Assembly: GCF_030604785.1 (NCBI RefSeq)
Contig: NZ_JAUVVF010000029.1
Coordinates: 1-46,292, forward strand
Source of the DNA: Paracoccus sp. (in: a-proteobacteria)
Lineage (GTDB): Bacteria; Pseudomonadota; Alphaproteobacteria; Rhodobacterales; Rhodobacteraceae
Length of the DNA stretch: 46,292 nucleotides
Direction of reading: 5' to 3'
The position numbers were made by a program, and so were the translations under genes. This document shows positions 36,222 to 43,960 of the stretch, piece after piece. The notes under the pieces are model-generated. The model made no database searches. It saw only the letters and a list, made by a program, of their open reading frames with translations, and was not told where the DNA came from. Every line of letters starts with the position of its first letter. Positions within the stretch are counted from its first letter, which is position 1.

Positions 36222-37252
36222 AGATCCTTGTCACCGGCGGGGCGGGTTTCATCGGGTCCGCCGTGGTGCGGCTGGCGGTGGCGCGGGGCCATCAGGTCGT
36301 CAATCTGGACGCGCTGACCTATGCCGCGAACCTGGCCAATGTCGCCTCGGTCGCCGGGCATCCGGCCTATGCGTTCGAACATGCCGATATCCGCGACCGG
36401 CCCGCGCTTGACCGCATTCTGGCGGCGCATCGGCCCGACGCGATCATGCATCTGGCCGCCGAAAGCCATGTGGACCGTTCCATCGACGGGCCTGCCGCCT
36501 TCATCGACACCAACGTGACCGGCACCTTTCACCTGCTGGAGGCCGCGCGCGCCTATTGGCAGCAGACGCGGCCCGAAGGGTTCCGCCTGCACCATGTCTC
36601 GACGGACGAGGTGTTCGGCTCGCTGCCCGCGACGGGGCGTTTCGACGAGACGACGCCCTATGACCCGCGCAGCCCCTATTCCGCCAGCAAGGCCGCCAGC
36701 GACCATCTGGTGCGTGCTTGGGGCGAGACCTACGGGCTGCCGGTCGTCGTCTCGAATTGCTCCAACAATTACGGGCCGTTCCACTTTCCCGAAAAGCTGG
36801 TGCCGGTGGTGATCCTGAACGCGCGGGCCGGGCGGCCGATCCCGGTCTATGGCGACGGCGCGCATATCCGCGACTGGCTTTACGTCGAGGATCACGCCGA
36901 GGCGCTGCTGGCCGTCCTGACGCGCGGCGAGGTCGGGCGCAGCTACGCCATCGGCGGCGAGGCCGAGGCCCGCAATCTGGATCTGGTGCGCATGATCTGT
37001 GCCCATATGGACCGGCTGAACCCCTCAGGCGCACCGCATGACCGGCTGATCACCTTTGTCGAGGATCGCCCCGGCCATGACCGGCGCTATGCGATCGACC
37101 CCGCGCGCATCCGGCGCGAACTGGGCTGGAGCCCCTCGGTCACGCTGGATCAGGGGCTGGGCCGGACCGTGGCCTGGTATCTTGAGAACCGCGACTGGTG
37201 GGAACCGCTTCTGGCGCGTGACGGTGTCGGCAAGCGTCTGGGCCGCGCCTGA
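36218..37252 (+). CDS. rmlB: dTDP-glucose 4,6-dehydratase
   Basis: NAD-dependent dehydratase, second step of dTDP-L-rhamnose synthesis. The 344-residue SDR starts with [17 protein letters not shown] and carries [15 protein letters not shown], a motif specific to RmlB, then VSTDEVFG with the catalytic Thr-Asp-Glu and [12 protein letters not shown] with the Tyr/Lys pair, followed by NCSNNYGP. The ATG at 36218 lies in the rmlC stop (ATGA). A start 30 bases earlier is in frame but would lie inside rmlC and add residues before the conserved beginning. Its stop overlaps the rmlD start as TGATG. Confidence 0.97.
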   Translation: MKILVTGGAGFIGSAVVRLAVARGHQVVNLDALTYAANLANVASVAGHPAYAFEHADIRDRPALDRILAAHRPDAIMHLAAESHVDRSIDGPAAFIDTNVTGTFHLLEAARAYWQQTRPEGFRLHHVSTDEVFGSLPATGRFDETTPYDPRSPYSASKAASDHLVRAWGETYGLPVVVSNCSNNYGPFHFPEKLVPVVILNARAGRPIPVYGDGAHIRDWLYVEDHAEALLAVLTRGEVGRSYAIGGEAEARNLDLVRMICAHMDRLNPSGAPHDRLITFVEDRPGHDRRYAIDPARIRRELGWSPSVTLDQGLGRTVAWYLENRDWWEPLLARDGVGKRLGRA

Positions 37253-38100
37253 TGCAGGGCCTTCTGGTCTTTGGCCGCAGCGGACAGGTCGCGCGCGAGG
37301 TGGCGCGCCTTGCGCCACAGGCGCGGTTTCTGGGCCGTGATCAGGCCGATCTGACCAACCCCGAGGCTTGTGCCCGCGCCATTCGCGGCGCAAAGGCGGT
37401 GCTGAACGCGGCCGCCTACACGGCGGTGGACCGTGCCGAGAGCGATTCAGAGACCGCCCGTGCCGTGAACGCGCTGGCCCCCGGCGCGATGGCGTGGGCG
37501 GCGGCGGCCGAGGGCATTCCCTTCCTGCATCTGTCCTCCGATTACGTCTTTGACGGCAGCGGCGACCAGGCGCGGGCCGAGGATGCGCCGACCGGCCCTC
37601 TGGGCGTTTACGGCGCCTCGAAGCTGGCGGGCGAACAGGCCGTGGCGCAGGCGGGCGGGCAATGGGCGGTCATGCGGACCTCTTGGGTCTTCAGCGCGCA
37701 TGGCACGAATTTCGTCATGACGATGCTGCGGCTTGGGGCTGAACGGTCCGAACTGTCGGTGGTCGATGACCAGATTGGCGGGCCGACCCCTGCCCATGCT
37801 ATCGCCACGGCCGCGCTGCACATGCTGGACGCGATGCAGGCCGATCCGGGCAAGGGCGGGCTGTATCACTTCGCGGGCGATCCGCAGACCAGCTGGGCGG
37901 GCTTTGCCGCGCGCATCATGGCGCGGGCGGGGCTGGCCTGCCGCATCCGGCCCATCGCCAGCGCCGACTACCCGACGCCGGCGCGCCGTCCGCTGAATTC
38001 GCGGCTGGACTGCGCGGCCATCGCGCGCGACTTTGGGCTGGCCCGGCCCGATTGGCGTGACGGGCTGGACCGGGTTCTGGCCGAATTGAGGGCGACATGA
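37252..38100 (+). CDS. rmlD: dTDP-4-dehydrorhamnose reductase
   Basis: Last step of dTDP-L-rhamnose synthesis: NAD(P)H reduction of the 4-keto group. The 282-residue SDR has an N-terminal LLVFGRSGQVAREVARL (nucleotide-binding GxxGQV form typical of RmlD), VLNAAAYTAVDRAESDSE, the active-site Ser/Tyr/Lys in LSSDYVFDG and YGASKLAGE, and RTSWVFSAHGTNFV. It shares a base with the rmlB stop (TGATG) and overlaps rmlA as ATGA, so the four rml genes are tightly coupled. Length is slightly below 300 as usual. Confidence 0.95.
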   Translation: MQGLLVFGRSGQVAREVARLAPQARFLGRDQADLTNPEACARAIRGAKAVLNAAAYTAVDRAESDSETARAVNALAPGAMAWAAAAEGIPFLHLSSDYVFDGSGDQARAEDAPTGPLGVYGASKLAGEQAVAQAGGQWAVMRTSWVFSAHGTNFVMTMLRLGAERSELSVVDDQIGGPTPAHAIATAALHMLDAMQADPGKGGLYHFAGDPQTSWAGFAARIMARAGLACRIRPIASADYPTPARRPLNSRLDCAAIARDFGLARPDWRDGLDRVLAELRAT

Positions 38101-38969
38101 CCGCACGCAAGGGGATCATTCTGGCCGGGGGCAGCGGCACGCGGCTTTATCCGATCACCATGGCCGTCTCGAAGCAGCTGCTGCCGCTTTATGACAAGCC
38201 GATGATCTATTATCCGGTCACGGTGCTGATGCTGGCGGGCATCCGCGAGATCGCGATCATCACCACGCCGCAGGACCAGTCGCAATTCCAGCGCCTGCTG
38301 GGCGATGGCAGCCAGTGGGGGCTGCATTTCGAATGGATCGTGCAGCCCTCGCCCGACGGGCTGGCGCAGGCCTATCTGCTGGCGGCGGATTTCCTGGACG
38401 GCGCGCCCTCGGCCATGGTTCTGGGCGACAACATCTTTTTCGGCCACGGTCTGCCGCCCCTGCTGCATCAGGCCGATGCGCGGCAGAGCGGCGCCACGAT
38501 CTTCGGCTATCGCGTCCGCGATCCGCAGCGCTACGGCGTCGTGCTGTTCGATGCCGATGACCGCCCCACCGGTCTGGTCGAAAAGCCCGATGCGCCGATC
38601 TCGCCCTGGGCGGTGACCGGGCTCTATTTCCTCGACGGCAGCGCGCCCGAACGGGCGGGCCGCGTGACCCCATCGGGGCGTGGCGAGCTTGAGATCACCG
38701 CGCTTCTGGACAGCTATCTGGCCGAGGGCGCGCTGACCGTCCAGCGGATGGGTCGCGGCTTTGCCTGGCTGGATACCGGCACGCATGAAAGCCTGCTGGA
38801 TGCCGGCAACTTCGTCCGCACGCTGGAAAACCGTCAGGGCCTGCAGACCGGCTGCCCCGAGGAGATCGCCTACGAGGCGGGCTGGATCTCGGCCGATCAG
38901 CTGCGCGCGCGGGCCGAACTGTTCCGCAAGACGGAATACGGTGCCTATCTTTTGCGTCTGCTTGGCTGA
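38097..38969 (+). CDS. rmlA: Glucose-1-phosphate thymidylyltransferase
   Basis: First step of dTDP-L-rhamnose synthesis: glucose 1-phosphate plus dTTP to dTDP-glucose. The 290-residue nucleotidyltransferase has GIILAGGSGTRLYPIT (the activated-nucleotide loop), SKQLLPLYDKPMIYYP, the metal Asp in LGDNIFFGHG, VEKPDAPISPWAVTGLYF, and WLDTGTHESLLDAG. All are standard for RmlA. It overlaps rmlD as ATGA. It closes the rml set; 141 bases separate it from the second glycosyltransferase paralogue. Confidence 0.97.
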   Translation: MTARKGIILAGGSGTRLYPITMAVSKQLLPLYDKPMIYYPVTVLMLAGIREIAIITTPQDQSQFQRLLGDGSQWGLHFEWIVQPSPDGLAQAYLLAADFLDGAPSAMVLGDNIFFGHGLPPLLHQADARQSGATIFGYRVRDPQRYGVVLFDADDRPTGLVEKPDAPISPWAVTGLYFLDGSAPERAGRVTPSGRGELEITALLDSYLAEGALTVQRMGRGFAWLDTGTHESLLDAGNFVRTLENRQGLQTGCPEEIAYEAGWISADQLRARAELFRKTEYGAYLLRLLG

Positions 38970-39027
38970 GCGAAACACGAAACCGGCGCGACTGGCCTGA
39001 CGTATAAAAGCTGAACGGACTGCCAGC

Positions 39028-39057
39028 TTGCAAACCGCGCGTTTGCTGTGGGATTAT
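39028..39057 (+). promoter_or_regulatory. Possible promoter for the glycosyltransferase gene at 39111
   Basis: TTGCAA at 39028-39033 and GATTAT at 39052-39057 are 18 bases apart, in an AT-richer stretch between rmlA and the next gene. A start near 39064 would leave a 47-base leader. Confidence 0.35.
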
Positions 39058-39110
39058 CAGAACTTGAATATTTTCCGCCCTGTCCAAGGGGCTGTTTTCT
39101 GGGAGTGAAC

Positions 39111-40562
39111 ATGCGTCGTGGCAATAGCAGGATCAACAAAGCCCATTTCCTCGTCTATTCCAACGGCGTCGATCCCTTTGCCACCAACGCTCAGGATTAC
39201 TGCGACGCGGCCCTTGCCGTCGGCTTCGACAGCGCCGAGCACGTGACCGAGGCAGCGCTGCGCCAAACGCCTTTCTGGGAGGAGAACCGCTTCATCCTCG
39301 AACAGCCGCGCGGCGCAGGCTACTGGCTGTGGAAGCCGTGGATCATCCTGCAGAAGCTGCGCGAATGCGGGCCCGACGACATCGTGATCTATAACGATGC
39401 GGGGCGCTACGAAAAGGGCGCGTTCCGTCAGTTTCCGAGCTTTCCCCATGCAGCCGTCGAATTGTGCGCCATGACGCCCAACCGGTTCATCCACGGCTTC
39501 ATCGGCGCTTGGCAAGTGCAGGGGGAATATACAAAGCGCGACGCCTTCGTGCTGATGGGCGCCGATACCGACGAGATGCTTCGCGCCGCGCAGGTCTGCG
39601 CGGGGCCGCTGCTGTTCATGCCCTCGGAAGCCAGCTTCGCCTTTCTGGAGAAATGGGTCGAGTTCTGCCGCGATCCGCGCGCGCTGACCGACCAGCCGGA
39701 CGAACTGGCACCGACCCATCCGCAATTCCGCGACCACCGGCACGACCAGTCGATCGGCTCGATCCTCGCGCATCAGACGGGCGCGCACTATTTCGACTTT
39801 TCCGATACCGGCGTGGTCAACGCCTCCGAGGATGTGCGTCAACGCAACCGACACGTGCCGCGTCTGCATACCCATATTGGCTATGTCTCGCTGATCGCGG
39901 GCCGAGCGCTGCCGGACGACTTCTTCGTCCGCCCGGATGCCGATATCCTTGAGGCAAGGCCCCTACTGCGCAACCTTACGTCGGGCGAGCCGCTGCCGTT
40001 GCATGCTGAAAAGACGCCGGATGCCGTTCTGACGCAGCAGATACTCTCGGCTCTGGCCACGCCGGGCGACCGTATCGGCATCGACCATCTGCGCTTCCTG
40101 ATCGGCGAAAACCGCATCACCAATTCACGGATGCACATCCTGCAGAAGCTGGGCCACGACCTGAACGGCTTCTGGAAGGAGGCGATCGATCATTTCAGCG
40201 CCGCCGCCGACGCCGTGCACGCCTCGGGCCAGGCACCCGGATTTGATGATGCTCGCAAGATGGCGGTCCATGCGATCCGCAAGGCCGAGGAATCGGCCCC
40301 GCAGTGGCGCAAGGACGTGATGGCGGGCTTTCTGTGGTCGATGCTGGACGACGAGGCGCGGCGCGTCTTCAAGACCGCGCATAAGGGGATCAAGTCCCCT
40401 GCTGGGGTCAATGCGATGTATCGTTTCGCCCAGCACCTGGAGCAGACCGACCTGCTGTCGCTGGAGACAGAGCTGGCGGGGGATGACCGCAAGCTGCGCC
40501 CTGCCATCTCTCAGCAGATGATGGCCTGGATCATCCAGCCCGCCGCCGCGCAGGCGCGCTGA
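39111..40562 (+). CDS. Putative two-domain glycosyltransferase, paralogue of the gene at 34254
   Basis: Not a named gene. The 483-residue protein begins with a GT-A-like domain: AHFLVYSNGVDPFATNAQDY (about residues 10-29), GAGYWLWKPWIILQKL (about 70-85), and the acidic motif IVIYNDAGRY (about 93-102). The GYWLWKP plus YxDAG combination recurs in putative glycosyltransferases of surface-polysaccharide loci. The C-terminal third (about 320-470) is helical and related to that of the protein at 34254. ATG 39111 with GGGAG before it was chosen over an upstream GTG at 39048, which would add a Cys/Pro-rich extension. No signal peptide or membrane helix. It ends 18 bases before convergent gbcB; a GC-rich imperfect hairpin (40572-40600) spans that junction. 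Confidence 0.65.
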   Translation: MRRGNSRINKAHFLVYSNGVDPFATNAQDYCDAALAVGFDSAEHVTEAALRQTPFWEENRFILEQPRGAGYWLWKPWIILQKLRECGPDDIVIYNDAGRYEKGAFRQFPSFPHAAVELCAMTPNRFIHGFIGAWQVQGEYTKRDAFVLMGADTDEMLRAAQVCAGPLLFMPSEASFAFLEKWVEFCRDPRALTDQPDELAPTHPQFRDHRHDQSIGSILAHQTGAHYFDFSDTGVVNASEDVRQRNRHVPRLHTHIGYVSLIAGRALPDDFFVRPDADILEARPLLRNLTSGEPLPLHAEKTPDAVLTQQILSALATPGDRIGIDHLRFLIGENRITNSRMHILQKLGHDLNGFWKEAIDHFSAAADAVHASGQAPGFDDARKMAVHAIRKAEESAPQWRKDVMAGFLWSMLDDEARRVFKTAHKGIKSPAGVNAMYRFAQHLEQTDLLSLETELAGDDRKLRPAISQQMMAWIIQPAAAQAR

Positions 40563-40580
40563 GGGCCGGGCGGGTCGGGG

Positions 40581-41672
40581 TCAGACCTCGACCTCGACCC
40601 GGCCAAGCGGGTTGGAGCAGCAGGCGAGGATCCAGCCTTCGGCAATGTCCTCGTCGCTGATGCCGCCGTTATGGACCATGTGCACCTCGCCCGCCGTCTT
40701 GCGGATCTTGCAGGTGCCGCACAGCCCGAAGGTGCAGCCTGAAGGGATGTTCAGCCCTGCGCGCTTGGCCACGGCCAGAACCGTGTCGGTCTCGGTGCAG
40801 GAGGCCGTCACGCCGCTGGCGGAAAAGACCACCTGCGCACGCGATTCGCTATCGGGGGCGACATCCTCGATGACCGGGGCCTCGGCCTCGGTCGCGATCG
40901 GGGCGCCGAAGCTCTCCTGGTGATACCGGTCCATGTCGTAGCCAAGCGAGACCAGCATCTCGCGCACGGCCTGCATGAAGGGCTCGGGGCCGCAGCAAAA
41001 GACCTCGCGTTCCAGATAGTCGGGCGCCATCAGGCCCAGCATGATCTGCGACAGGCGGCCCTGATAGCCGTGCCAGGTCTTGAAGGGCTCGGGCTGCTCG
41101 ACCGTGAAGCGTAGTTGCAGCCCCGGCACGCGGGCGGCGAACTGTTCCAGACGCTCGCGGAAGATGATGTCCGAGGGCGTCCGCGCGGCATGGACGAACA
41201 CGATATCGGTGTCCTGCGCCTGATCCCAGGACCAGGTCGACATCGACATCATCGGCGTGATGCCCGATCCGGCCGAGATAAACAGGTATTTCTTCGCCGG
41301 ATGGCGGTGAAAGCTGAAGATTCCGGCGGGGCCGAAAGCCTTCAGCCGCATGCCGGGCTTCAGATGATCCAGCATCCAGCGCGTCCCGATCGAGGCGGCC
41401 TGCGCCTTGACCGTCACCGAGATGGAGAGCGGTCGCGAGGGGGACGAGCTGATCGTATAGGTGCGCTGCACATTGCCGGCAGGGCCCCTGGCGGGATCGA
41501 CCGGCAGGTCCAGCGTGATGAACTGGCCCGGCTGATAGTCGAACCATGCCCCGGACGGAGCGCGAAAGATGAAGGTCGCGGTGTCGCGGGTTTCCGGGAT
41601 GACCATGACGCATTCCAGCGGCTCGTCATCCGACCACGGCTCGGCGGCCCAGTTCAGGCGGGGTTTGGGCAT
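40581..41672 (-). CDS. gbcB: Ferredoxin-NAD(P)H reductase component of a Rieske oxygenase (GbcB-like)
   Basis: Electron-transfer partner of the adjacent oxygenase. The 363-residue protein has a ferredoxin reductase-type FAD domain (RTYTISSSPSRP and GPAGIFSFHRHPAKKYLFISAGSGITP as separate marks, about 70-145) and an NAD(P) domain ending at VFCCGPEPFMQAVREML. The C-terminal plant-type 2Fe-2S ferredoxin domain has ligands in CTFGLCGTC and a later ACC. This hybrid layout matches GbcB, the reductase of glycine betaine monooxygenase, and relatives such as stachydrine demethylase reductases. It starts four bases after the oxygenase stop. Assignment to betaine is by family resemblance and pairing only. 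Confidence 0.8.
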   Translation of the reverse strand: MPKPRLNWAAEPWSDDEPLECVMVIPETRDTATFIFRAPSGAWFDYQPGQFITLDLPVDPARGPAGNVQRTYTISSSPSRPLSISVTVKAQAASIGTRWMLDHLKPGMRLKAFGPAGIFSFHRHPAKKYLFISAGSGITPMMSMSTWSWDQAQDTDIVFVHAARTPSDIIFRERLEQFAARVPGLQLRFTVEQPEPFKTWHGYQGRLSQIMLGLMAPDYLEREVFCCGPEPFMQAVREMLVSLGYDMDRYHQESFGAPIATEAEAPVIEDVAPDSESRAQVVFSASGVTASCTETDTVLAVAKRAGLNIPSGCTFGLCGTCKIRKTAGEVHMVHNGGISDEDIAEGWILACCSNPLGRVEVEV

Positions 41673-41676
41673 CGGA

Positions 41677-42912
41677 TCACTCGGCCGCGACGCGGGTGGG
41701 GGTCAGACGGTCGGCCATCGTCTCGCAATACCAGTCGACGAACTGGACGACGCCTTCCTCTTGCAGGGTCGAATAGGGGCCGGGCTCGTAGGCGGGAGAC
41801 AGGATGCCGGCCTGATTTTCCTCGACCACCAGTCGATCCTCGTCATTGGTGTGGGTCCAGACATGGGTCAGGTTCTCGAGGTCGTAATCCGTCCCCTCGA
41901 CCGCGTCGGGATGGACCAGCCACCAGGTCGTGACCTGCGTCTCGGTCGGGCTGACCGGCAGGACGCGGAAGACGATCGAGTGATCGGCCAGAAAGTGGTT
42001 CCAGGTGTTGGGGTAATGGAAGAACAGCAGGCTGCCCGCATCATCGAAGGGCATCTTGCCCAGACGGCGCGACACGGCCTTCTTGCCGTCCAGCGTGTAG
42101 CTCTCGGCGTGGTTCAGCAGCGGAATCCGCGCCAGACGCCATTGCATCCGCGGATGGTTCACAAAGCGCGAGGGCAGGCCGGCGGCCTCGCAGCGCTCCC
42201 AATGGGCCAGGATCTCGGGGCTGGCGGCGTGGGGGCCCTCCATCGCGGTCATCGAGGGATCGTCGGAATAGGTGCGGCACAGCGAGGGGTGGCTGCCGCC
42301 GCAATGATAGCATTCGCGGTTATTCTCGATGACCAGCTTCCAGTTGCCCTTTTCGATGATGGTCGAGACCTGCGCGACCTTCGTGTTGGCCAGTTCTGTC
42401 GGCGCCAGATAGCGCATCACCTGCGAGGCCAGATCGTTGATCGCGGGCGGCACCTTGGCCAGGCAGATGAAGACCATCCCGCCCAGATCGACGCAATGCA
42501 CGTTCTTCAGGCCGTATTTCCCGGCATCGAAGCCCTCGCCCATGTCGCGGGCGTAGAGAAGCTTGCCGTCCAGATCGTAGGTCCATTGGTGATAGGGGCA
42601 GACCAGCTTGGGATTGGTGCCGCTGGCCTTGGAACACAGGCGCTGGCCGCGATGGCGGCAGACATTGTGGAAGGCCCGGATGCGGCCATCGGCGCCGCGC
42701 GTCAGGATCACCGGGTAATCGCCGACCTGCATGGTGATGTAGCTGCCGGTCTTGGGCAGGGCCGAGGCCGGGCCCGCGAACAGCCATTCGCGATACCAGA
42801 TCTGTTCCAGATCGTCGCGGAAGGCCTGCTCTCCGCAATAGAGGTCGCGCGGCAGCGAATGACCGGGCTGGCGGGTGGCGATCAGCTCGGCGGTGGTGGG
42901 GGTGGTGTTCAT
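41677..42912 (-). CDS. gbcA: Rieske oxygenase, glycine betaine monooxygenase-like (GbcA)
   Basis: Terminal oxygenase predicted to demethylate glycine betaine to dimethylglycine with release of formaldehyde. The 411-residue alpha subunit starts with RQPGHSLPRDLYCGEQAF and WYREWLFAG, typical of the GbcA/CntA/stachydrine group. It has the Rieske site CRHRG (about residue 86) with CPYHQW (about 106) and the mononuclear iron motif NNRECYHCGGSH (about 198-209, 2-His with a later Asp expected). Two-component pairing with gbcB fits. Carnitine, stachydrine or choline-derived substrates are alternatives. A set of GACATT repeats lies 75-112 bases upstream and may be the activator site. Confidence 0.82.
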   Translation of the reverse strand: MNTTPTTAELIATRQPGHSLPRDLYCGEQAFRDDLEQIWYREWLFAGPASALPKTGSYITMQVGDYPVILTRGADGRIRAFHNVCRHRGQRLCSKASGTNPKLVCPYHQWTYDLDGKLLYARDMGEGFDAGKYGLKNVHCVDLGGMVFICLAKVPPAINDLASQVMRYLAPTELANTKVAQVSTIIEKGNWKLVIENNRECYHCGGSHPSLCRTYSDDPSMTAMEGPHAASPEILAHWERCEAAGLPSRFVNHPRMQWRLARIPLLNHAESYTLDGKKAVSRRLGKMPFDDAGSLLFFHYPNTWNHFLADHSIVFRVLPVSPTETQVTTWWLVHPDAVEGTDYDLENLTHVWTHTNDEDRLVVEENQAGILSPAYEPGPYSTLQEEGVVQFVDWYCETMADRLTPTRVAAE

Positions 42913-42986
42913 GGCGCGGCGAATCCTGCGGCAGGCTGAGTTTGCGCCAGACTACCGTCCTGCCGCCGACGGACTGGGCGATTTGC

Positions 42987-43024
42987 GACATTCAGCCTGC
43001 GGAAACAGACATTCACGACATTTG
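42987..43024. repeat. Three GACATT repeats upstream of gbcA (possible activator site)
   Basis: GACATTCA occurs at 42987-42994 and 43008-43015, exactly 21 bases apart and so on the same helical face, and a related GACATTTG follows at 43017-43024. They lie 75-112 bases upstream of the gbcA start, a position and period that suit an AraC-family activator; betaine catabolism is controlled by the AraC-type GbdR in Pseudomonas. The last repeats overlap the end of the neighbouring gene. Function is inferred. Confidence 0.4.
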
Positions 43025-43768
43025 CCTCTGCCGGACCAACCCCTGTTTCACCATATGCCCGTAATGCAGGCCGGAATGGGGGCTGCGACTGCCGATCACG
43101 GCGGAGATCTCGGCCATCATCGCGGGCGGTTGCTGGCGGTTCACCGTGTCGAACAGCGAGGTCGGGCGCAGGTCCTCGGTCATCAGGCTCTGCATCCAGT
43201 CCTGCTCATGCGGTGACACCCACAGCCAGCGCCCGGCCTCGGCGTGCAGCCGCGCGTGGCGCAGGTCGACGAAGCCCGCCGCGTCCTCGATCTGGTCCAG
43301 CCGGGGCAGGTTGCGCCCCAGCTGGCAGGTCGTGCCGGTGCCAAGGATATCAACCTTCATCAGATGGGGTGATCGTTTCCAGAACATGACCGTCTTCCAG
43401 CCCATCTGGCCGAGCTTCCCGCGCTCCAGCCAGGCATTGCCCAGATGGCCGATCACGCTGGTCTCGGGGTCCAGACGGTCCATCTGCGCCAGCGTCGCCG
43501 CGACGTAATCGGGCGGATAGGCGATGTCGTCATCGACGGTGAAGACCCAGTCATCGGGGCCGGGCTCAAAGGCGAACTTGCCCGCATCCTTCAGATCGCG
43601 CGGAGGGATCATCGCCTCGATCTTCGGCTCGTCCGCGATCCAGCCAGGGACCGAATCAAACTGGTTCAGGCACAGAAAAAGCCGGTCCACCTGCGGCAGA
43701 AGCGAGCCTATGGCCTGCCGGATGACCCCGCTGCGGGGTGGAAAACTGGCCATATGCGCGCGGATCAT
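43013..43768 (-). CDS. Small GT-A type putative glycosyltransferase
   Basis: Not a named gene. The 251-residue soluble protein begins MIRAHMASFPPRSGVIRQAI and carries QVDRLFLCLNQFDSVPGW, followed by the nucleotide-sugar/metal motif VFTVDDDIAYPPDYV (DDD near residue 79). This is the general layout of a GT2-like transferase, as seen in capsule and surface-glycan loci. No membrane segment is present. The start at 43768 is fixed by GGAGG seven bases upstream. The much longer open frame further upstream on this strand runs antisense to glcB and is rejected. It is divergent from glcB and followed 100 bases later by gbcA on the same strand. Confidence 0.68.
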   Translation of the reverse strand: MIRAHMASFPPRSGVIRQAIGSLLPQVDRLFLCLNQFDSVPGWIADEPKIEAMIPPRDLKDAGKFAFEPGPDDWVFTVDDDIAYPPDYVAATLAQMDRLDPETSVIGHLGNAWLERGKLGQMGWKTVMFWKRSPHLMKVDILGTGTTCQLGRNLPRLDQIEDAAGFVDLRHARLHAEAGRWLWVSPHEQDWMQSLMTEDLRPTSLFDTVNRQQPPAMMAEISAVIGSRSPHSGLHYGHMVKQGLVRQRQMS

Positions 43769-43865
43769 CAATCGTCCTCCGGTCTGGTTCCTGCTGAATA
43801 TCACGACGGCGCAAGGCTGCGACGGCTTTCTGCGCGACCGAGCGCGCCCCGCCGCATTTTCCGGC

Positions 43866-43885
43866 TTTTTCCATTTGTGGAAAAA
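43866..43885. repeat. Perfect inverted repeat in the glcB upstream region (candidate operator)
   Basis: TTTTTCCA (43866-43873) and TGGAAAAA (43878-43885) are exact reverse complements around a 4-base TTTG spacer. The AT-rich site stands out in GC-rich surroundings and lies 75-95 bases before the malate synthase start and about 100 bases before the divergent glycosyltransferase. It fits a dimeric regulator site. A poor TTGGCA/TAAGCC promoter-like pair (43899-43927) lies just downstream. The regulator is unknown. Confidence 0.5.
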
Positions 43886-43960
43886 TATTCCGACCGTCTT
43901 GGCAGAGGCCTGCAACTGTCGTAAGCCATGCGGCAAGGCATCACCTGCAAGGAGGAAGAC

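Noticed and set aside
40572..40600. Imperfect 11-base-pair GC hairpin at the convergent ends of the second glycosyltransferase and gbcB
   Set aside because: It has no T tract on either strand and overlaps gbcB coding sequence, so it was not called a terminator.
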